Below, piece after piece: positions 1-12,599 of a stretch of DNA of 64,000 nt. Below the pieces are notes generated by a model, which did no database searches, had not been told where the DNA came from, and saw nothing but the letters and a program-made list of their open reading frames with translations. The number at the start of each line of letters is the position of its first letter. The stretch's first letter is position 1. Source of the stretch: Trogon surrucura. Taxonomy: Eukaryota; Chordata; Aves; Trogoniformes; Trogonidae. The translations under genes were made by a program, and so were the position numbers. The stretch is from contig CM036624.1 of the NCBI GenBank assembly GCA_020746105.1, forward strand, positions 1,731,562-1,795,561. The letters are read 5' to 3'.

Positions 1-3000
1 TGGTCTAAGTTTTCTTGCAATAAATCAAAGTGAAGGAGAGAAAACAAACTTTTCCCCTTATTTATGATCTTCCATTTTTCCATCTTTCTTAAGCTAAGCA
101 ATGAATATTAATAAAATTAATTTTACTGTTTATATTCAAGTTTTCAAGACTGCAGTGCTCAGTTTATCACTGGTGAATGTTAATTACGTAGTTTTAAAAA
201 AAGTCTGAGTCATTAGAAAATTACTTGTGTTGTTGATTTCAGTGCTGACTTCCTTTAAAGGGCCATGTTCGAAACAACTTTTTAAAATTATTTATTTATT
301 TTACACCAAAGCTTTTCCAAAAAAATCCCACAAAAACCCAACCATAAATACCTCTAAACCACTAAAATACCGCTACGGCACCCTGACTATCAAGCTCTCA
401 GTTGTTAAAACCGAGATAATTGAGAAGTGGTCATCTTTTTCTCCATTTTTAATGCTTGAGTATCTCAATAACAACCCATGAGCAAAGACCAGATCCTCCC
501 GCTCTGACTCAAATACTTTCGTCTCCCACGGGCCAGGGAGTAGATTTTTTAGTATTTCTTTCGGACATTGCATTTGCACACAGCTGTTTCTACTGGCCAG
601 TTGCTTAGCTCCGAGGGTGACAAAATGAGGTTTTTAGCATCCCTTGACAGATTAGGCATTCCTAATCTTCATGGGATTCGAGGTTACTCACTTTCAAGGC
701 ACAACCGCTACGACTGGCACCTTAGCAGTGCACTGCCAACAATCCTATTCTTATTTCTCTGCTGCAAAGCTTGAGCTATTAGGAATACATTTAAGATTCA
801 TTCATATTTTATAGTACTGAAATAAAGAAAATCCCAGGCTGTGCTTCTAGCGGAGAACTTAACTTCAGGTTTCCCTGAGTCAAAAACAAAGTACATCCCA
901 CTACACTTTTGGTCCTTACTAGGAATACAGAGCCAAAAACTTCACCATTTGTTTATAACATTCACACCTTTAGCTATTTACTGTTAATAAATAGATAAAT
1001 GAACAGTCTAGATAATCTAGAAGCCTAACAACTCTGGTAAAAGTATATATCACTCTCATTTTGAAAAAAGTCTAACTCAACAAACCCAAGCCAATTGTAT
1101 GCGTCATGTACAGTTTAAAATCATTTAAACAAAGTACTTATAGTGTGAATAATTTCACAGAGAGGAAAAAAAACAATCCCTACAATTCACAGAAGTACAA
1201 CTGTAAACCAATTTTAGGTTAAAGATTTGAATTATGTAACATGCAGCTAAATTAAAATGGTTGATTTCGGAAGACAATCTCTACAGAAATATGTTACATA
1301 CACAAAAACATTTGTCAGACAGAAGGAAAACAACATTTAGGGACATCTATTTTCACTCATTTCGGGTAAAAGGAGAACAGAGCGGTACGTAAGAACCAAG
1401 AAGCATATTTGTTTTATCTACTACATAGTCCCTGCTCAAAAGACACTCACAGAAGGTCAAAAATACCAGTGGTACATCTGATTGTTGTTAATAAGAAAGT
1501 TTTAGCTTGTTGTGCAACGGTGCACTAGAACTGGAAGCATCCTGCGCCCTTGGTAAGCGAACTTGCGCATTAATAAAATATAATTCCTTAACGTGGAAAT
1601 GCTCATCTTCCGATCCTACAGATCAGCAAATGCAATATGACGGAGCTACTGGAGTAATTCCTATGAATCCCAAGTCAAGCATACAGAGAGAGGAACACAA
1701 ACACCTCCTCACCTCCGAAAACAAAACACACGGAAAAGACTCTGACATTGTGATCCCGATATTTTGTCCTAAGAAGAAGCTGTGTTAGACACATCGGCTC
1801 TATAAGCAAAGCTGTAGTTTACATCCCATTCCCTAAAGCCACCGAAACATCTTTTTGTGGCACCAGGCAGCAAGCTGGAATAACAGACACCAACATGACT
1901 AAGCAAGCCCAGTTAGCAGCATCATCTCAAACTTCTTCCGCGCCACAGATGTTGCTCTGCTAAGCGATAGTTGAGCATCTCTGCTTTAAAATGCTTGAAC
2001 CAGCACAAGTGCCACTTCATTCCTACGTGATGTTTTCATTTGGCAGGACAGGTGCTCTTGCTGCAGACTATCCCCAAAAAAGAACATCTAAAATATGTAT
2101 TCGCCAACATCTGTCTTGCTTTGACTTAAATACATACTTGAGTAGCTGCTTTAACTATCAGCAAAAAGTTTTCCACTTACTGTGACCTTCTAAAGAAGCT
2201 TCATGAGGCTGTAGGCTAAAAAGCAGGTTCATAGAAAAGTAACCTTGGCTACACAAAATGTGGGTATTGCATGGGAAGGAGGGGAAAAAACCAAACACAC
2301 AACAAAACCCGTAACAAAAAACCTCTCAAAATACAGAGCTTAAAGGAATATGTTTTTCAACCGACACAACATTTCGGAAGCTTTTTTAAAAAAGAGATAT
2401 CACCAATATGTTGAATATTTTTTTCTTTTTCTGGATGCAGGTATTTACACATAAAGCTTGCCTTTTATTTTAGGCTTGTTCAGAAATTTTGTAGCAAGCC
2501 TGGGTAGAGCCCTTCCTACATCTTTGTTCTCGAAGCCTAGTCACGATTATGATGACGATGTCAGAAATACCAATAGCTTCATTTGGTAAAACAAATTTGA
2601 TTTGGGGTTTGGGAGGTTTTTGTGCTTGTTTGTTTTTCTTTCCTACATATCTAGCGCAACCTAACTTGCGTAGCAGTGTTTCACATGTTATGTAAAAGGT
2701 ACTATTGGAGGTAGGGAAACAACTTGCTTATTTACCTCTCAAATTCTGCTGTCACGTATGACAGTATCCAGGCCAAAATATTTTACAACTAAAACACAAA
2801 ATAGATTCCACCACCACTAAGAGGAAGCAATATTACAGTCACAAAACTGGAAGGAAAATGAGAAAAGGCTTTTTGGAACAGGACAGGGAAGTTAGCACCA
2901 TAGATGGCTGGATACTAAAATTACCTGCAGTTTCTGTAATTGGAAACTTGGATTAAAAAACTATTAAAAAAGTTGCTTTCACCCCTTAAGAACACGTTAA

Positions 3001-4880
3001 CATCATGACAAATCCCTTGTATTGTAGGAATTTCTGCATTCTACTGTATGTGTTTCTGGAAGGCTCGATTCATCTATCTGCATAGTAAGACAGACCCACA
3101 GAAATGCGTGTGCGACGTGCTCAGAGCCAGCCCAGCCCAGCCCTCCTTTGTATCTTCATCCTGGCGGTACCACAGCAGTTGATGGCCTGGCAGCATCATT
3201 ACATGGCCAGTGATGCCAAGTCTATTAACCAAAAAATTAGAATCCCTAAAAATCAGAAGTATTTCTTTTCTCTGGAGTAAATTGATCTCTCTGACGCTGA
3301 GTAAAAAATAAGAGCATCTCTTGACATCTGTGGGTTTTTTCAGTTGTTTTACTAAGGCAATGCTGGAAATGGGTGTTAACGAGCTATTAATTCCTAAAAC
3401 ACGATGCATTTTTATATTGTTATTTATGAATAAACCCAAAAATCAGCTTGAGAAAAAGAGGTGTTGTACCTGAGTATCAATGTGAGGCAACTATGGAGGT
3501 AATAGCAATTCAAAGTGTTGAAAAGAGGAGAAAAAAAAAGAAGAGTTTTTACAATGAATTCTTCAGTGGCAAAAATCATTAATCCCGTAATTTACTTAAA
3601 GCAAAAATACCACATGGTCATACCGCAAATACAATGGAAGTAAAGTCATAATGCAGAAGAAGAAGTAAAGAAAGGCCAATATTAAACTCAAGTTACAGCT
3701 ACAATAGTCTTTCTCCATCCGTTCCTGTGATATTCAGGAAGATTTTTAGTGGTAGAATATTGTAGTGCAGAATGGAACAGTTGAACCACTGGTGCTACCA
3801 GCCTTTGGAAGGACCCTGCTCTCTCACGGTGTTTGCTGGAAGACACAGCTTTGCTTATATTACTTGATTATTTACCCTCCTTTACAGTGGGAACGAGGGT
3901 TAATTTAACAGTGAAACCTCAGCACTTTTAGTAGCAAAAAATAAAGACTTTTTTTCGTAGTGCAACAACAAAAATCAGACTGAGCATCAGGAAAAAATGT
4001 AAAAACATCCATAGGTAAAACGCTTTCCCCCAAAACATTATTAGATATCAAAAATCTACCAGCCTAGCTTAGCTACACCTCAAAATCACAAGTAAAAATT
4101 ATTATATAGTATATTTAATGAACCTGAAGGCTATTATTCTTCTTCTAAATTCTTAATTATTCTGGAGAAATTGTAACAAATCTGTTTATTAAACTTGCAA
4201 AGACTTTTGTATTAAAAAGTGATTACAGAAATAATGGTGTGTAATGATAACCGATTTCTGTCCCTGATGACAGAAACAAGAAACAAAACAAACTGAGAAA
4301 GCAGAGATGTGGAAAGACAATAACAAGTGATATTCAACCTGGAAAAACATGAGCTAGAACCTTTCATGGAAAATCAGGTATGGGATGTGAAGGAAAATAT
4401 GTAGGAAATTTTAGCAAAAGATCTATTAATCTGCTCAATCTTTCAAAGAATTGCTAGGAATTCCATTACTGGGATAACTTTAGATTAGACAGAACACTAG
4501 AACCTGTGCATTTTTTTAAAAACTCTATTTAGGAAGAAGAAGAATCAGAAAACCTAAGCATACTTTATCCCTCACTAAATTTTAAATAAATTATTCAAAC
4601 AACACTACCGATGTCAGGAGAACAAAAAAAAAACAAACCAACAGCTATCTAAACAAGTACTTGCCTTTACATAATCAGATTTTTTAAATTTACCTTCCAC
4701 CAAAAAAAATAGCAAGTATTGGTATGCAGTACGTAGATTAATTTTTAATACTGCTGTAGATGTTTGAATATTTAAGGAGAACATTTTCATTAATGACTAC
4801 AACAATAAAACGATTTCTTACAGATCAATCCTTGAACATCTCATCCCGTTACTTGATCCCTCAATCTCCAATTTGAATGA
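1..4880. other. AT-rich non-coding DNA, no gene recognised
   Basis: This stretch is AT-rich with scattered short A and T runs. Reading frames are short and resemble no known protein; the longest is 121 codons on the minus strand (3074-3439), which is not unusual by chance in this much AT-rich sequence. Slightly more GC-rich patches lie at about 480-770 and 1530-1790, but I see no paired splice sites or recognisable repeat in them. I could not tell whether the region is intergenic, intronic or an untranslated region. Confidence 0.6.
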
Positions 4881-4904
4881 AAATAGATATTACATAAAAG
4901 GCTT

Positions 4905-5240
4905 TCTCACAAAGATTGTTTTCTGGCATGCTCATACACGTTATCATGAATTCCCTGAGCAAGAGGGTTATCACAGACGATACCTTTTGTAACGCCAACA
5001 AGGTAATATTTGTTGTTTTCACTTTCACGGTGCCTTTTGTCCATTTTTGTCATCAGGGATAAAGAGCACCACTTCTGGGATGGGTGTATTTTGGTGAGCC
5101 TTGCTCCCATCCCCAAGTAGCTTTGTTAGTAGTCGGGCAGGCACATCTCTAGTCTTGAATTTTTTTTCATACCAGTCAGAAAATTCCATTTTGCGACTGA
5201 TGCAACCCAACTTCTCGCAGAGGACATGGAATCTGCAGGC
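4905..5240 (-). pseudogene. Possible decayed coding remnant, unrecognised
   Basis: Two overlapping minus-strand frames look more protein-like than the surroundings. Reading leftward, the first frame runs from about 5240 to 5025 and includes the segments LCEKLGCISRK and EVVLFIPDDKNGQKAP before a stop. About 25 codons before that stop a second frame opens and continues to 4907 with NNKYYLVGVTKGIVCDNPL. Together they read like one protein interrupted by a frameshift. A possible splice acceptor (ctgcag) lies near 5236 in minus orientation, but its polypyrimidine tract is poor. I do not recognise the family. It could be an old processed pseudogene, a decayed exon or chance. Confidence 0.2.
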
Positions 5241-8200
5241 ATTTATGTAACATAAACATATATATCCTAATCCAAAATTTACATAGTTGAATCATCACTT
5301 ATTATGCACAACAAATAAAGAGACAGCTCTTTTCCCCAAGACTGTAAAATTTTCAAGAGAAGAACAACAAGAAGATATTTGGGAAGCAGTAAATTTCTAT
5401 TTTTTTTTTAGTAATCAGAACAACTTGAAACACTGAAAGTAATTTTAGCTGACTACATCTAGTATTTGAGTTTTCTCAGTGTTTTCCACAACACCAGATT
5501 TTTTTTTTTTTATTTTTAATGGAAACCACCCAGAGTTTTCTATTGACTCCAGTGCACTTTGAATTGGAACCACACAAAGCCTTTGGTATTTTCCATCTTA
5601 AATGCACACTGCATGCTCTCTTTCTCTCTTCCTTTTAAGAGTCATTTATGAGTAAAGACACAAAACCTCACGTAGCAATCATAACCAACACCTATATCAA
5701 AAAGCAATACTCTTATAAGAGTATTACAATATTATTATAGTGTAATATGACACAGCATTACTCTGAACAATAAATGTAAGTTCTCCAAACCAAACCAGTC
5801 TTGTACCACAAATTAAAAGATCCCATCCTGGATTTGTTTTAAAAGTCTTGATAGCAACGGGCTTTTGGGATGTTCTTAAAAATAGGAGCTCCTTTGCTGT
5901 GCTTCCTTCCCTCTTACCTCTAGGACAGATGCTTTTTTGGAAACGCTTGGACAGCAAAATTTGAACCCTCTTATCCCTCTCCTGAAAGCTGTTGTGCAAG
6001 AAAGGGGCGAGTGCTCACGTTGCTCGACCGACATTCAGTCTCTCTAGAAGTCTTCTGACTACATCAATATTTCAATCACCATCTGGGCATGAGCCATTTG
6101 ATAATTTGGTGGTGAGTGTCTCGCCACCCATTTGTTCTCCTAATGGCAATTGAGCTGGTATTAGGAACCCATTTGCTACCAGAAAATGGAAGTTCTGGGG
6201 AACACAAGAGAAAGGACTTTTAAAGGTCTCATATAAAGGCATAATAAATGAGACTTCTTAGGTATTCCCTATAATGCACTACCATACGCAGTGTGCCAAT
6301 ACCCTCTAGTGGAATCACTTGTTTGTGTTTATGTCACCCCTTATTTTTTTAGCACACAAGGTCCTAGAGATCCTTAAGACTTCTTCGAAAAGATTCTCCT
6401 GGCTCACGTGGTAACGGATGGCAGTTTTAGAACAAAGATCTCCTTAATTCCCATTGTGTACTCTACTATGCCCGAGGTTTAGTTAACAAGGTCCCTCCTA
6501 CACCACCTTCTCCCTCTCCCAACACATGTAACTTGATTGAAACCTCAGTGTTTTATGAAATATCATGTGCATTCCTACGAGGTAATAAATAGATAAGCAG
6601 CTTGACACTTGGGTGTTTATTCCTTTCTGTTCACCAGCCGAACGGTATCTTCTGTCACCATAATGTGACTTATACCACTGTGTCAAGCTCAGAACGTGTT
6701 GAAGCGGCAGCTTGCACAAGCCAGACTGAGGGTGACAACAGAAGCTTCCATTACCAGCAGAGAAGGAGAGTTAAAGTTGATTGCCATGCCTAGAAAGCTT
6801 TCTGAATCGGTAACAGTTCCTTCAGCTGCAAGACAAAGTCCTCGTGAATAAATGGATATCCCTGCAGCTTATCTGCAATCATTTGCTATCGAACAGCACA
6901 GAGGAAAACACCACCCAACTTACGAGGGTACATACTTGTCAGCTAATGTTGTAAAGTAAGGATTCTACACAGCATTTCCTGGTACAGTTGTATATATTTC
7001 TAAATTTAGCAAATGTTTCTACATAAAGGCAAGAGACTGTACTCAGCTTAAGGAATTTATGGTCTTCAGCCTGAAGTTCAAGCGCGAGGTTTTAGAAAGG
7101 CAACTAAGACTGCACGCCTGCGTGTGTTAAGAACAAAAGGAAAGGTCTTTGGTGTGCAAAATTGCTTCGGCAAACTTAAAAATTAATTCTATCCTAAAAG
7201 ATAACTTGCGAGTTATTTATTTATACGAAACTGTTGCAGAAGAAATAAATGGCGTCATTGTAATAGAGGTTTTTTTCAAAAACATGATTAAAAAAGCAGC
7301 CGTGCTCACAAATAACTTGCCATCTAAATGACATTAAGCCTCCGCTAGGATTTTCTTTCAAAATGCACTGACAAAAATGCTTTCTGTGCCACCAACAGGC
7401 CTTCATAAGGCACCTCAATTTCTTAAGAAAATAGACTTTAATGCTTACATCTCATAAAGCCATCGTTGCACGCACAGCGTTACAAGCCATTACCTATATC
7501 GCGTCTGCTTTTCAGTGGCAAATAAAAGTCAGTAGACTTTTTCTGATTGCTTTCTAGCCTAACTGGACAGAGCTCAGACAAAGGTTGGGTTATCATGGTG
7601 GGGGTGGGGGAGGAAATAACGCGTTGAACAGTAAAGTTTAATACAATGCTATATACTCCAGATCTCGTCAGATCTAAGCGAATAAGCTGCAATTTGAAAT
7701 TGCTCGTGTCATTCTGCTCTAAGGGGCTAACACCCTCCACAGACAAGAGAAGATATTTCTCAGTGACTCACCCCAATATAGTATCAGATAATTTTGCATT
7801 TCAGGGTTGAATTCAAGCCAGAGAGAACCTGAGTAGGTCCTGGAGGGAGAGCCAAGGAAACAGAAGAAGGTAAGGGCTTCATTTCTGCTGTGCTTTAGTA
7901 CAGGTGGGGAAACACAGCCCTTGAACAACATGTGTTAATAAGTGGCTTTTGACTTTCTTATCACCATTTTACTCCTAAATACATGGGGAGCCTGCAAAAA
8001 GTTCTGACTCATCACTAATAATAAGGCAAAATTAAAAACATTTATAATCTAAATAGTCATATTATTCTGGATTGGGAGTTTGTTTTTTTGATTGTAATTG
8101 CCTTCCCGTGTCAGAAACGTGGCCAAAACCAAAGCGAGAGAGAGTATAAATAAAGGAGCAGCAAACAAATTCTCAGGATGCAGGCAGCTGCCTGTACCAC

Positions 8201-9130
8201 AAGACAACACAAAATTTGGAGCGTTAGCAGGACTGACCACAATCAATACCGAGCTTTAAGCTGGTGTTTCAATGATCAAAAGTAATTTGTTTAAAAATTA
8301 CCTGTAATTAAAAGGGCCAAATTCCCAAATGAATATTTTAATTTTATCCCCTTGGAAACAAGCAGCATTCAGATCTACCCTCCGCAAGAATAATCTCCTG
8401 TCAAATAGCAGAATGACATTTACGCAGGCTTCACGACACGAAAAAAAAGGTAAGGATGCAGAAGAGCAGGGGTGAAATAGTATGGGATATTGAACTAATC
8501 TATTACAGTTAAACAACATTGTTCTATTTTAGTGCTTGCTTCTCTAACAATTCAGCAGCCTCAATTTTCTGCGTGTGGGTATTTACATTTTACAGAAAAG
8601 ACACCCTTAGCTAAGTGTTTATTACACACACAATAGAATGAATAAAAGTGTATTTCTCTCAGATTTATTTTCTCTGCTAACAGAATAAATTAATAACAGT
8701 ATCCTAGAAGCTAGCTTAAGTCCAGAGGAAAGATCCTATGTGAATTAAGTCCAGGTCAGTCTCTGTACATCTATTGCAAGCAGGCTGTGAATCACTATTT
8801 TTCACACAATTTTTTCTCTTGCCAGAAATCTCTCTTTGACAGGATTCCACTGAGGAAGTTGGGAAATTAACCCACTGCTAACCTGTTAAATTGGGCACTT
8901 GTAAATACATGAGAGACACTTGTTTATTTAGCACCTACACACCTCAGTTGCAGAAGGAGGAAGAGGAGAAATGGCCACCAAGTACTAAGCTATTCACGTT
9001 CTAGGGTGACACTTTAAGTGAAACCCTAGGAAAAAAAAAGCTGCTACTCAGCCTGATAGCTGCTTCACGGCCAATTTTTAGCCCCTATTCAATTTTCACT
9101 AGAACAGGAAGCACAGAAGCACTAGGAACA
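5241..9130. other. AT-rich non-coding DNA, no gene recognised
   Basis: Apart from the ancient-repeat fragment near 5.5 kb, nothing recognisable is present. Minus-strand frames at 5724-5999 and 7480-7931 are short and unlike known proteins. A GC-poor, mixed-composition background continues throughout, with no CpG-rich promoter-like island. Confidence 0.55.
5530..5572. repeat. Fragment of ancient amniote repeat (weak)
   Basis: The segment contains gagttttctattgactcca followed by gtgcactttgaat. This resembles the near-palindromic core (roughly CCATTGACTTCAATGG preceded by AGTTTT and followed by GGGCTTTGGAT) that I remember as an old, widely dispersed repeat in birds, turtles and crocodilians. 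Four other places in this window share the same core. The match is short, so the call is tentative. Confidence 0.4.
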
Positions 9131-9133
9131 GCT

Positions 9134-9345
9134 TTACTTGGCATCATCCAGATCAGAGTTTGGCCAGAAATTGAAGAAGGCTCGGATCCTTAGACTTTGT
9201 CCCTGCACTGCCATAAGGTTTAACCTCGGCTCCTGCCAGGAGCCCCATGGCACCCAGAGGGATGCTGGGGAGAAGGGCTGCCCTCGTGGCTGTGGGTGCT
9301 GCTGCTCTGGGGGCAAACACAGGGATGCCGGTCTTGACAAAGAGA
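9134..9345 (-). other. GC-rich island, exon-like candidate
   Basis: A GC-rich patch of about 200 bp sits abruptly in AT-rich DNA. On the minus strand it is preceded by a long T run and then ttgactgatttgttag, which has the layout of a polypyrimidine tract and acceptor AG. Two minus frames stay open through the patch; one ends with LLQFLAKL and stop, the other with FFNFWPNSDLDDAK and stop. Neither is a family I recognise. On the plus strand the same T run is a poly-A tract, so the patch could instead be the 3' end of a retroposed transcript in plus orientation. Both readings are unproven. Confidence 0.2.
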
Positions 9346-9377
9346 GACACTAACAAATCAGTCAAAATTAATAAGAG

Positions 9378-9396
9378 AAAAAAAAAAAAAAAAAAA
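9378..9396 (+). repeat. Poly-A tract, 19 bp
   Basis: An uninterrupted run of 19 A residues directly follows the GC-rich island. It could be the tail of a retroposed sequence (plus orientation), the polypyrimidine tract of an acceptor (minus orientation), or a simple homopolymer. Confidence 0.9.
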
Positions 9397-9630
9397 GAGA
9401 ACTTCATCATACATGATGCTTCAAGCCATAACCACATGTTGGATCCTCAATTTTGCCTTTAGAACGGCCCTACAGGAGACATGAGGAGAGAGATGAGCAA
9501 AAGACAAGGCAAGAAGACCAAAAGGTGATTTGAAGAGTTCATTTTGTACCCCTAGTTAAGTCAGAGTCATGACAAAACACAGCTCCAGACACATCTCTTT
9601 GCAGCCATGAATATGGGCACAGGTAAAAGA

Positions 9631-9632
9631 AA

Positions 9633-9671
<39 letters not shown>

Positions 9672-9673
9672 AT
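9631..9673 (+). repeat. (AATA)n microsatellite
   Basis: A tetranucleotide repeat of AATA/TAAA phase runs for about 43 bp, close to 11 uninterrupted copies. Perfection over this length suggests length polymorphism between individuals. It is preceded by a short A-rich run (ggtaaaaga). Confidence 0.97.
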
Positions 9674-10429
9674 CTTCTCCTTCCCTACATCCTGGCTGCA
9701 GACCAAAAATCAATATCGGTTGCCTAAGTAAAATCTCACCCTGACAGGGCCTCCCTGCTGGCTACACAGCAATACTAATGGTCTTGTAGTGGTCTTTAGA
9801 CAACCCAGGGATGTCAATATAATTTTGTTCCCCTTTTCTTGCTTGCCAGCTCCCATCTGCAACCAATTCATAACCTCGGTTACTCATACCTTTGCACAAA
9901 TGGACTGACTCTCCACCTACACATTTAGCTGTCCCTTTCCTCACTCCACTGCTTCTCTGATCACTGTGACAGCCTTTGCAGTGTGTCCCTCCGAATCTGC
10001 TTTGCCTTTAATATTTCACTAAAATGCCAATGAAAACTGCCTTCACCTCCTGGGAGCAAAAAAAAAAAAATCTTCTTTTCTTCTTCAAGCGCAGTAGACA
10101 AAGCCTATTCCCATCAGACTAAACAAATAAGCAATAGAGTCGGAAAATCAGGGACACACATTGAAGACTTCTGAAATCTTAACCTCAGAACATTTCAGAA
10201 ATATTAGTTAACTCCTTCGGGAAAACGTTCTACTTCATAGAAGAAAAGTTATATATGCATTTAGCAAAAGTGCTGGAAAAATACAGCGCATACCTTTATG
10301 TGTGCAAGTATATAAAATATTCTAAAGCCTTGTATCTAAAACATTTACATTTTCTAAGCAAGCCAGTGCCTGTAGGGAAGCACAAACAGAAACATAGCTA
10401 CATATAAAGAGATAGGTATAACTGGATAT
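9674..10429. other. AT-rich non-coding DNA, no gene recognised
   Basis: Unique-looking AT-rich sequence between the tetranucleotide repeat and the first CR1 element. It contains a run of 13 A residues near 10058-10070. No reading frame of interest and no recognisable repeat were seen. Confidence 0.55.
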
Positions 10430-11633
10430 CCTTCTACGAAGGTGTGACAAAATGAGTTGATGAAGGGAGACCCGTGGATGTCATAGACCTTGACTTCAGT
10501 AAAGCTTTCGCTACTGTCCCTCATAACACCTTCGTAGGTAAACTCAAGAAATGTGGGATAGATAATTGGACTATGAGGTGAATTGTGAGCTGGCTCAGCA
10601 ACAGAGCTCAGAGGGTAGCGTTCAGCAGCGCAGACTCAAGTTGGAGGCCTGTGGCCAGTGGTGTTCCCCAGGGATCAGTGCTGGGGCCAGTTTTGTTCAG
10701 TATCTTCATCAACAACCTGGACGAGGGGATAAAGTGCACCCTCAGCGAGTTCGCCGATGGTGCGAAACTGGGAGGGGTGGTTGACACCCAGGCAGGCTGT
10801 GCTGCCACCCAACGAGATCTGGACAGGCTGGAGAGCTGGGCAAAGGGGAACCTCATGGAGTTCAATAAGGACAAGTGTGGAGTCCTGCATCTGGGGAGGA
10901 ATAACACCGAGCACCAGCACAGATCAGGGGATGTCCTACTGGAAAGCAGCCCTATGCAGAAAGACCTTGGAGTCCCAGTGGGCAGTGAGTGTCCCTGGGA
11001 CAGTAACGTGCCCTTGTGGCCAAGAGGCCACTGGGATCCTGGGGGGCATTAAGAAAAGTGTGTCCAGCAGGGCTGGGGAGGTTCTCCTGCCCCTCTGCTC
11101 TGCCCTGGGGAGATCACACCTGGAATCCTGTGTCCAGTTTGGGGCTCCCCAGTTCCAGAGAGACAGGGACCTACTGGAGAGAGTCCAAGGGAGAGCTACG
11201 AGGGTGATCAAGGGACATGAACATCTCTGCTGTGAAGAGAGACTGAGAGACCTGGGGCTGTTCAGCCTTGAAAGGAGACGGCTGAGAGGGGACCTTATTC
11301 ACGTAGAGAAATATCTGAGGGGTGGGGGTCAAGAGGAAGGGGACGTTCTCTTCTCAGTGGTGCCCAGTGATAGAACAAGAAATAATAGGTTTAAGTTAGA
11401 ACAGAGTAAGTTCCACCTCCACATGAGGAGAAACTTCCTGGCTGTGCAGGTGCCGGAGCCCTGGCCCAGGCTGCCCAGAGAGGGTGTGGAGTCTCCTGCT
11501 CTGGAGACTTTCAAACCCACCTGGACGCGTTCCTGTGTGGCTGCCCTGGGTGACCCTGCTCTGGCAGGGGGTTGGACTGGGTGATCTCTAGAGGTCCCTT
11601 CCAACACCCAACACTCTCTGATTCTGTGATTCT
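10430..11633 (+). mobile_element. CR1 LINE fragment, 5'-truncated (copy 1)
   Basis: This is the 3' 1.2 kb of a CR1 non-LTR retrotransposon in plus orientation. It opens inside the reverse transcriptase region (VDVIDLDFSKAF) and runs to the characteristic CR1 3' end: ggttggactgggtgatctct, then agaggtcccttccaac, then two octamer tail units ending gattctgtgattct at 11620-11633. 5' truncation is usual for CR1, and CR1 makes no clear target-site duplication, so none was sought. The coding part is broken by a TGA at 10579-10581, a frameshift near 11000 and loss of a catalytic aspartate, so the copy is dead. Its 3' end is of the same type as copies 2-4. Confidence 0.96.
10474..11584 (+). pseudogene. 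CR1 ORF2 reverse transcriptase remnant, broken
   Basis: Within CR1 copy 1, frame 1 encodes the C-terminal half of the reverse transcriptase. Recognisable blocks in order are DLDFSKAF, GVPQGSVLGPVLFSIFINNL and EFADGAKLGG. The last block corresponds to the FADD catalytic motif with the second aspartate changed to glycine. The frame is interrupted by TGA at 10579-10581, where the family has tryptophan, and ends as a shifted tail by 11052. From about 11030 the family sequence ([42 protein letters not shown]) continues in frame 2 to a stop at 11584. One or more indels at about 10985-11030 explain the shift. The product would be inactive. Confidence 0.92.
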
Positions 11634-12403
11634 ACACTAAACACACCTGTGAGGAAGGGACAACCGCTTTTCGGTCAGCACAGTGGTCCTGCCCTTCAGG
11701 AGCACTGGGGGTTTGGAAGTCATTGAGCCCGGGTCGGAGTCCGCACCCCAGTCCGAGTGACCCAGCCCTGATAGCGAGTAGTGCCTGCGGACACCTGCGT
11801 TTCGCGTTCTTCCCTCCTCAGGCGAATCCCTCACACCTGGTCGGCCATGTCCCCTAGGGCACAGCCTGCCAGCATGAGACCGGTTCCCGTGAAGTCACCC
11901 TCATTAACACAGAGAAATCAAGCAGCTAATTCATTGGCGTGGTGAGGCCAGTGGGAGAGTTAAAGAAAGAGGTGGGAAAAAGTAAAAATAATCCTCTGTT
12001 GCTTTGGGTTTTCATACAGTGCCCAAGGCAGGGGTGACGCAGGCCCTACAGCAGCCATCGCTTACAAGCATGGCACAACTGGAAGCCGGAACAAAGCTTG
12101 TGGTAACAAAAGCATCACTTTCTAAGATGGTAGAAATGTTGTCTTTAAGCAAAGAAAAGCCTCTCCACTACAGGTGGCAGTTCCAGACTAGAGCCCGGCA
12201 GGTCTGTCACCACCGCAGCACTCGCCAGGCCTCGCCCCTTCCTCCCTTAGCCTGAAAGGCAAAACAAACTTTGCAACAGAATATTTCCTCCGGTACAGAA
12301 CCAACACACACCACAACACAGCATTTGCTGTGTTGGCTGAGAAAGCATTATCTGATCCCAAGATTTCAACAACCTTGTTTTGGTAGGCTACCATAAAGAC
12401 CTC
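11634..12403. other. Unassigned spacer between CR1 and LTR
   Basis: The first 260 bp (11640-11900) are GC-rich with several CpGs, and then the composition returns to AT-rich. No repeat family, gene or splice-site pair was recognised. Short open frames (11637-11834 minus, 12004-12255 plus) show nothing familiar. The GC-rich part might belong to an unrecognised older repeat. Confidence 0.5.
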
Positions 12404-12591
12404 TGTTTTGGTTTGGCCTGGCCAGATTTCGGCGATGGAGGGGGAGCTGCAGGGTGGCTTCTGTAAGAAGCTGCTAGAAGTTCCCCAAGATTGATAGAGC
12501 CAATGCCAGCCGGCTCCAAAGAGGGACCCGCCGCTGGCCACGGCTGAGCCTATCAGTAAGGTGGTAGCAGAGGAACACCTCTGTGAAAAAC

Positions 12592-12599
12592 ATATTTAA
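12592..12599 (+). promoter_or_regulatory. LTR TATA-like box
   Basis: The motif atatttaa lies in the expected U3 position, about 190 bp into the LTR, followed by a purine-rich gggaaaaaga stretch. Placement fits a core promoter of this LTR family as I remember it. Activity is unknown. Confidence 0.5.

Noticed and set aside
3074..3439. 121-codon minus-strand frame
   Set aside because: No family resemblance and no supporting splice sites or start context.
7160..7205. U6 snRNA-like words (ttgcttcggca, then aacttaaaaatt)
   Set aside because: Only about 11 contiguous bases agree with the start of U6; the rest does not follow the snRNA and no T-run terminator follows at the right distance.
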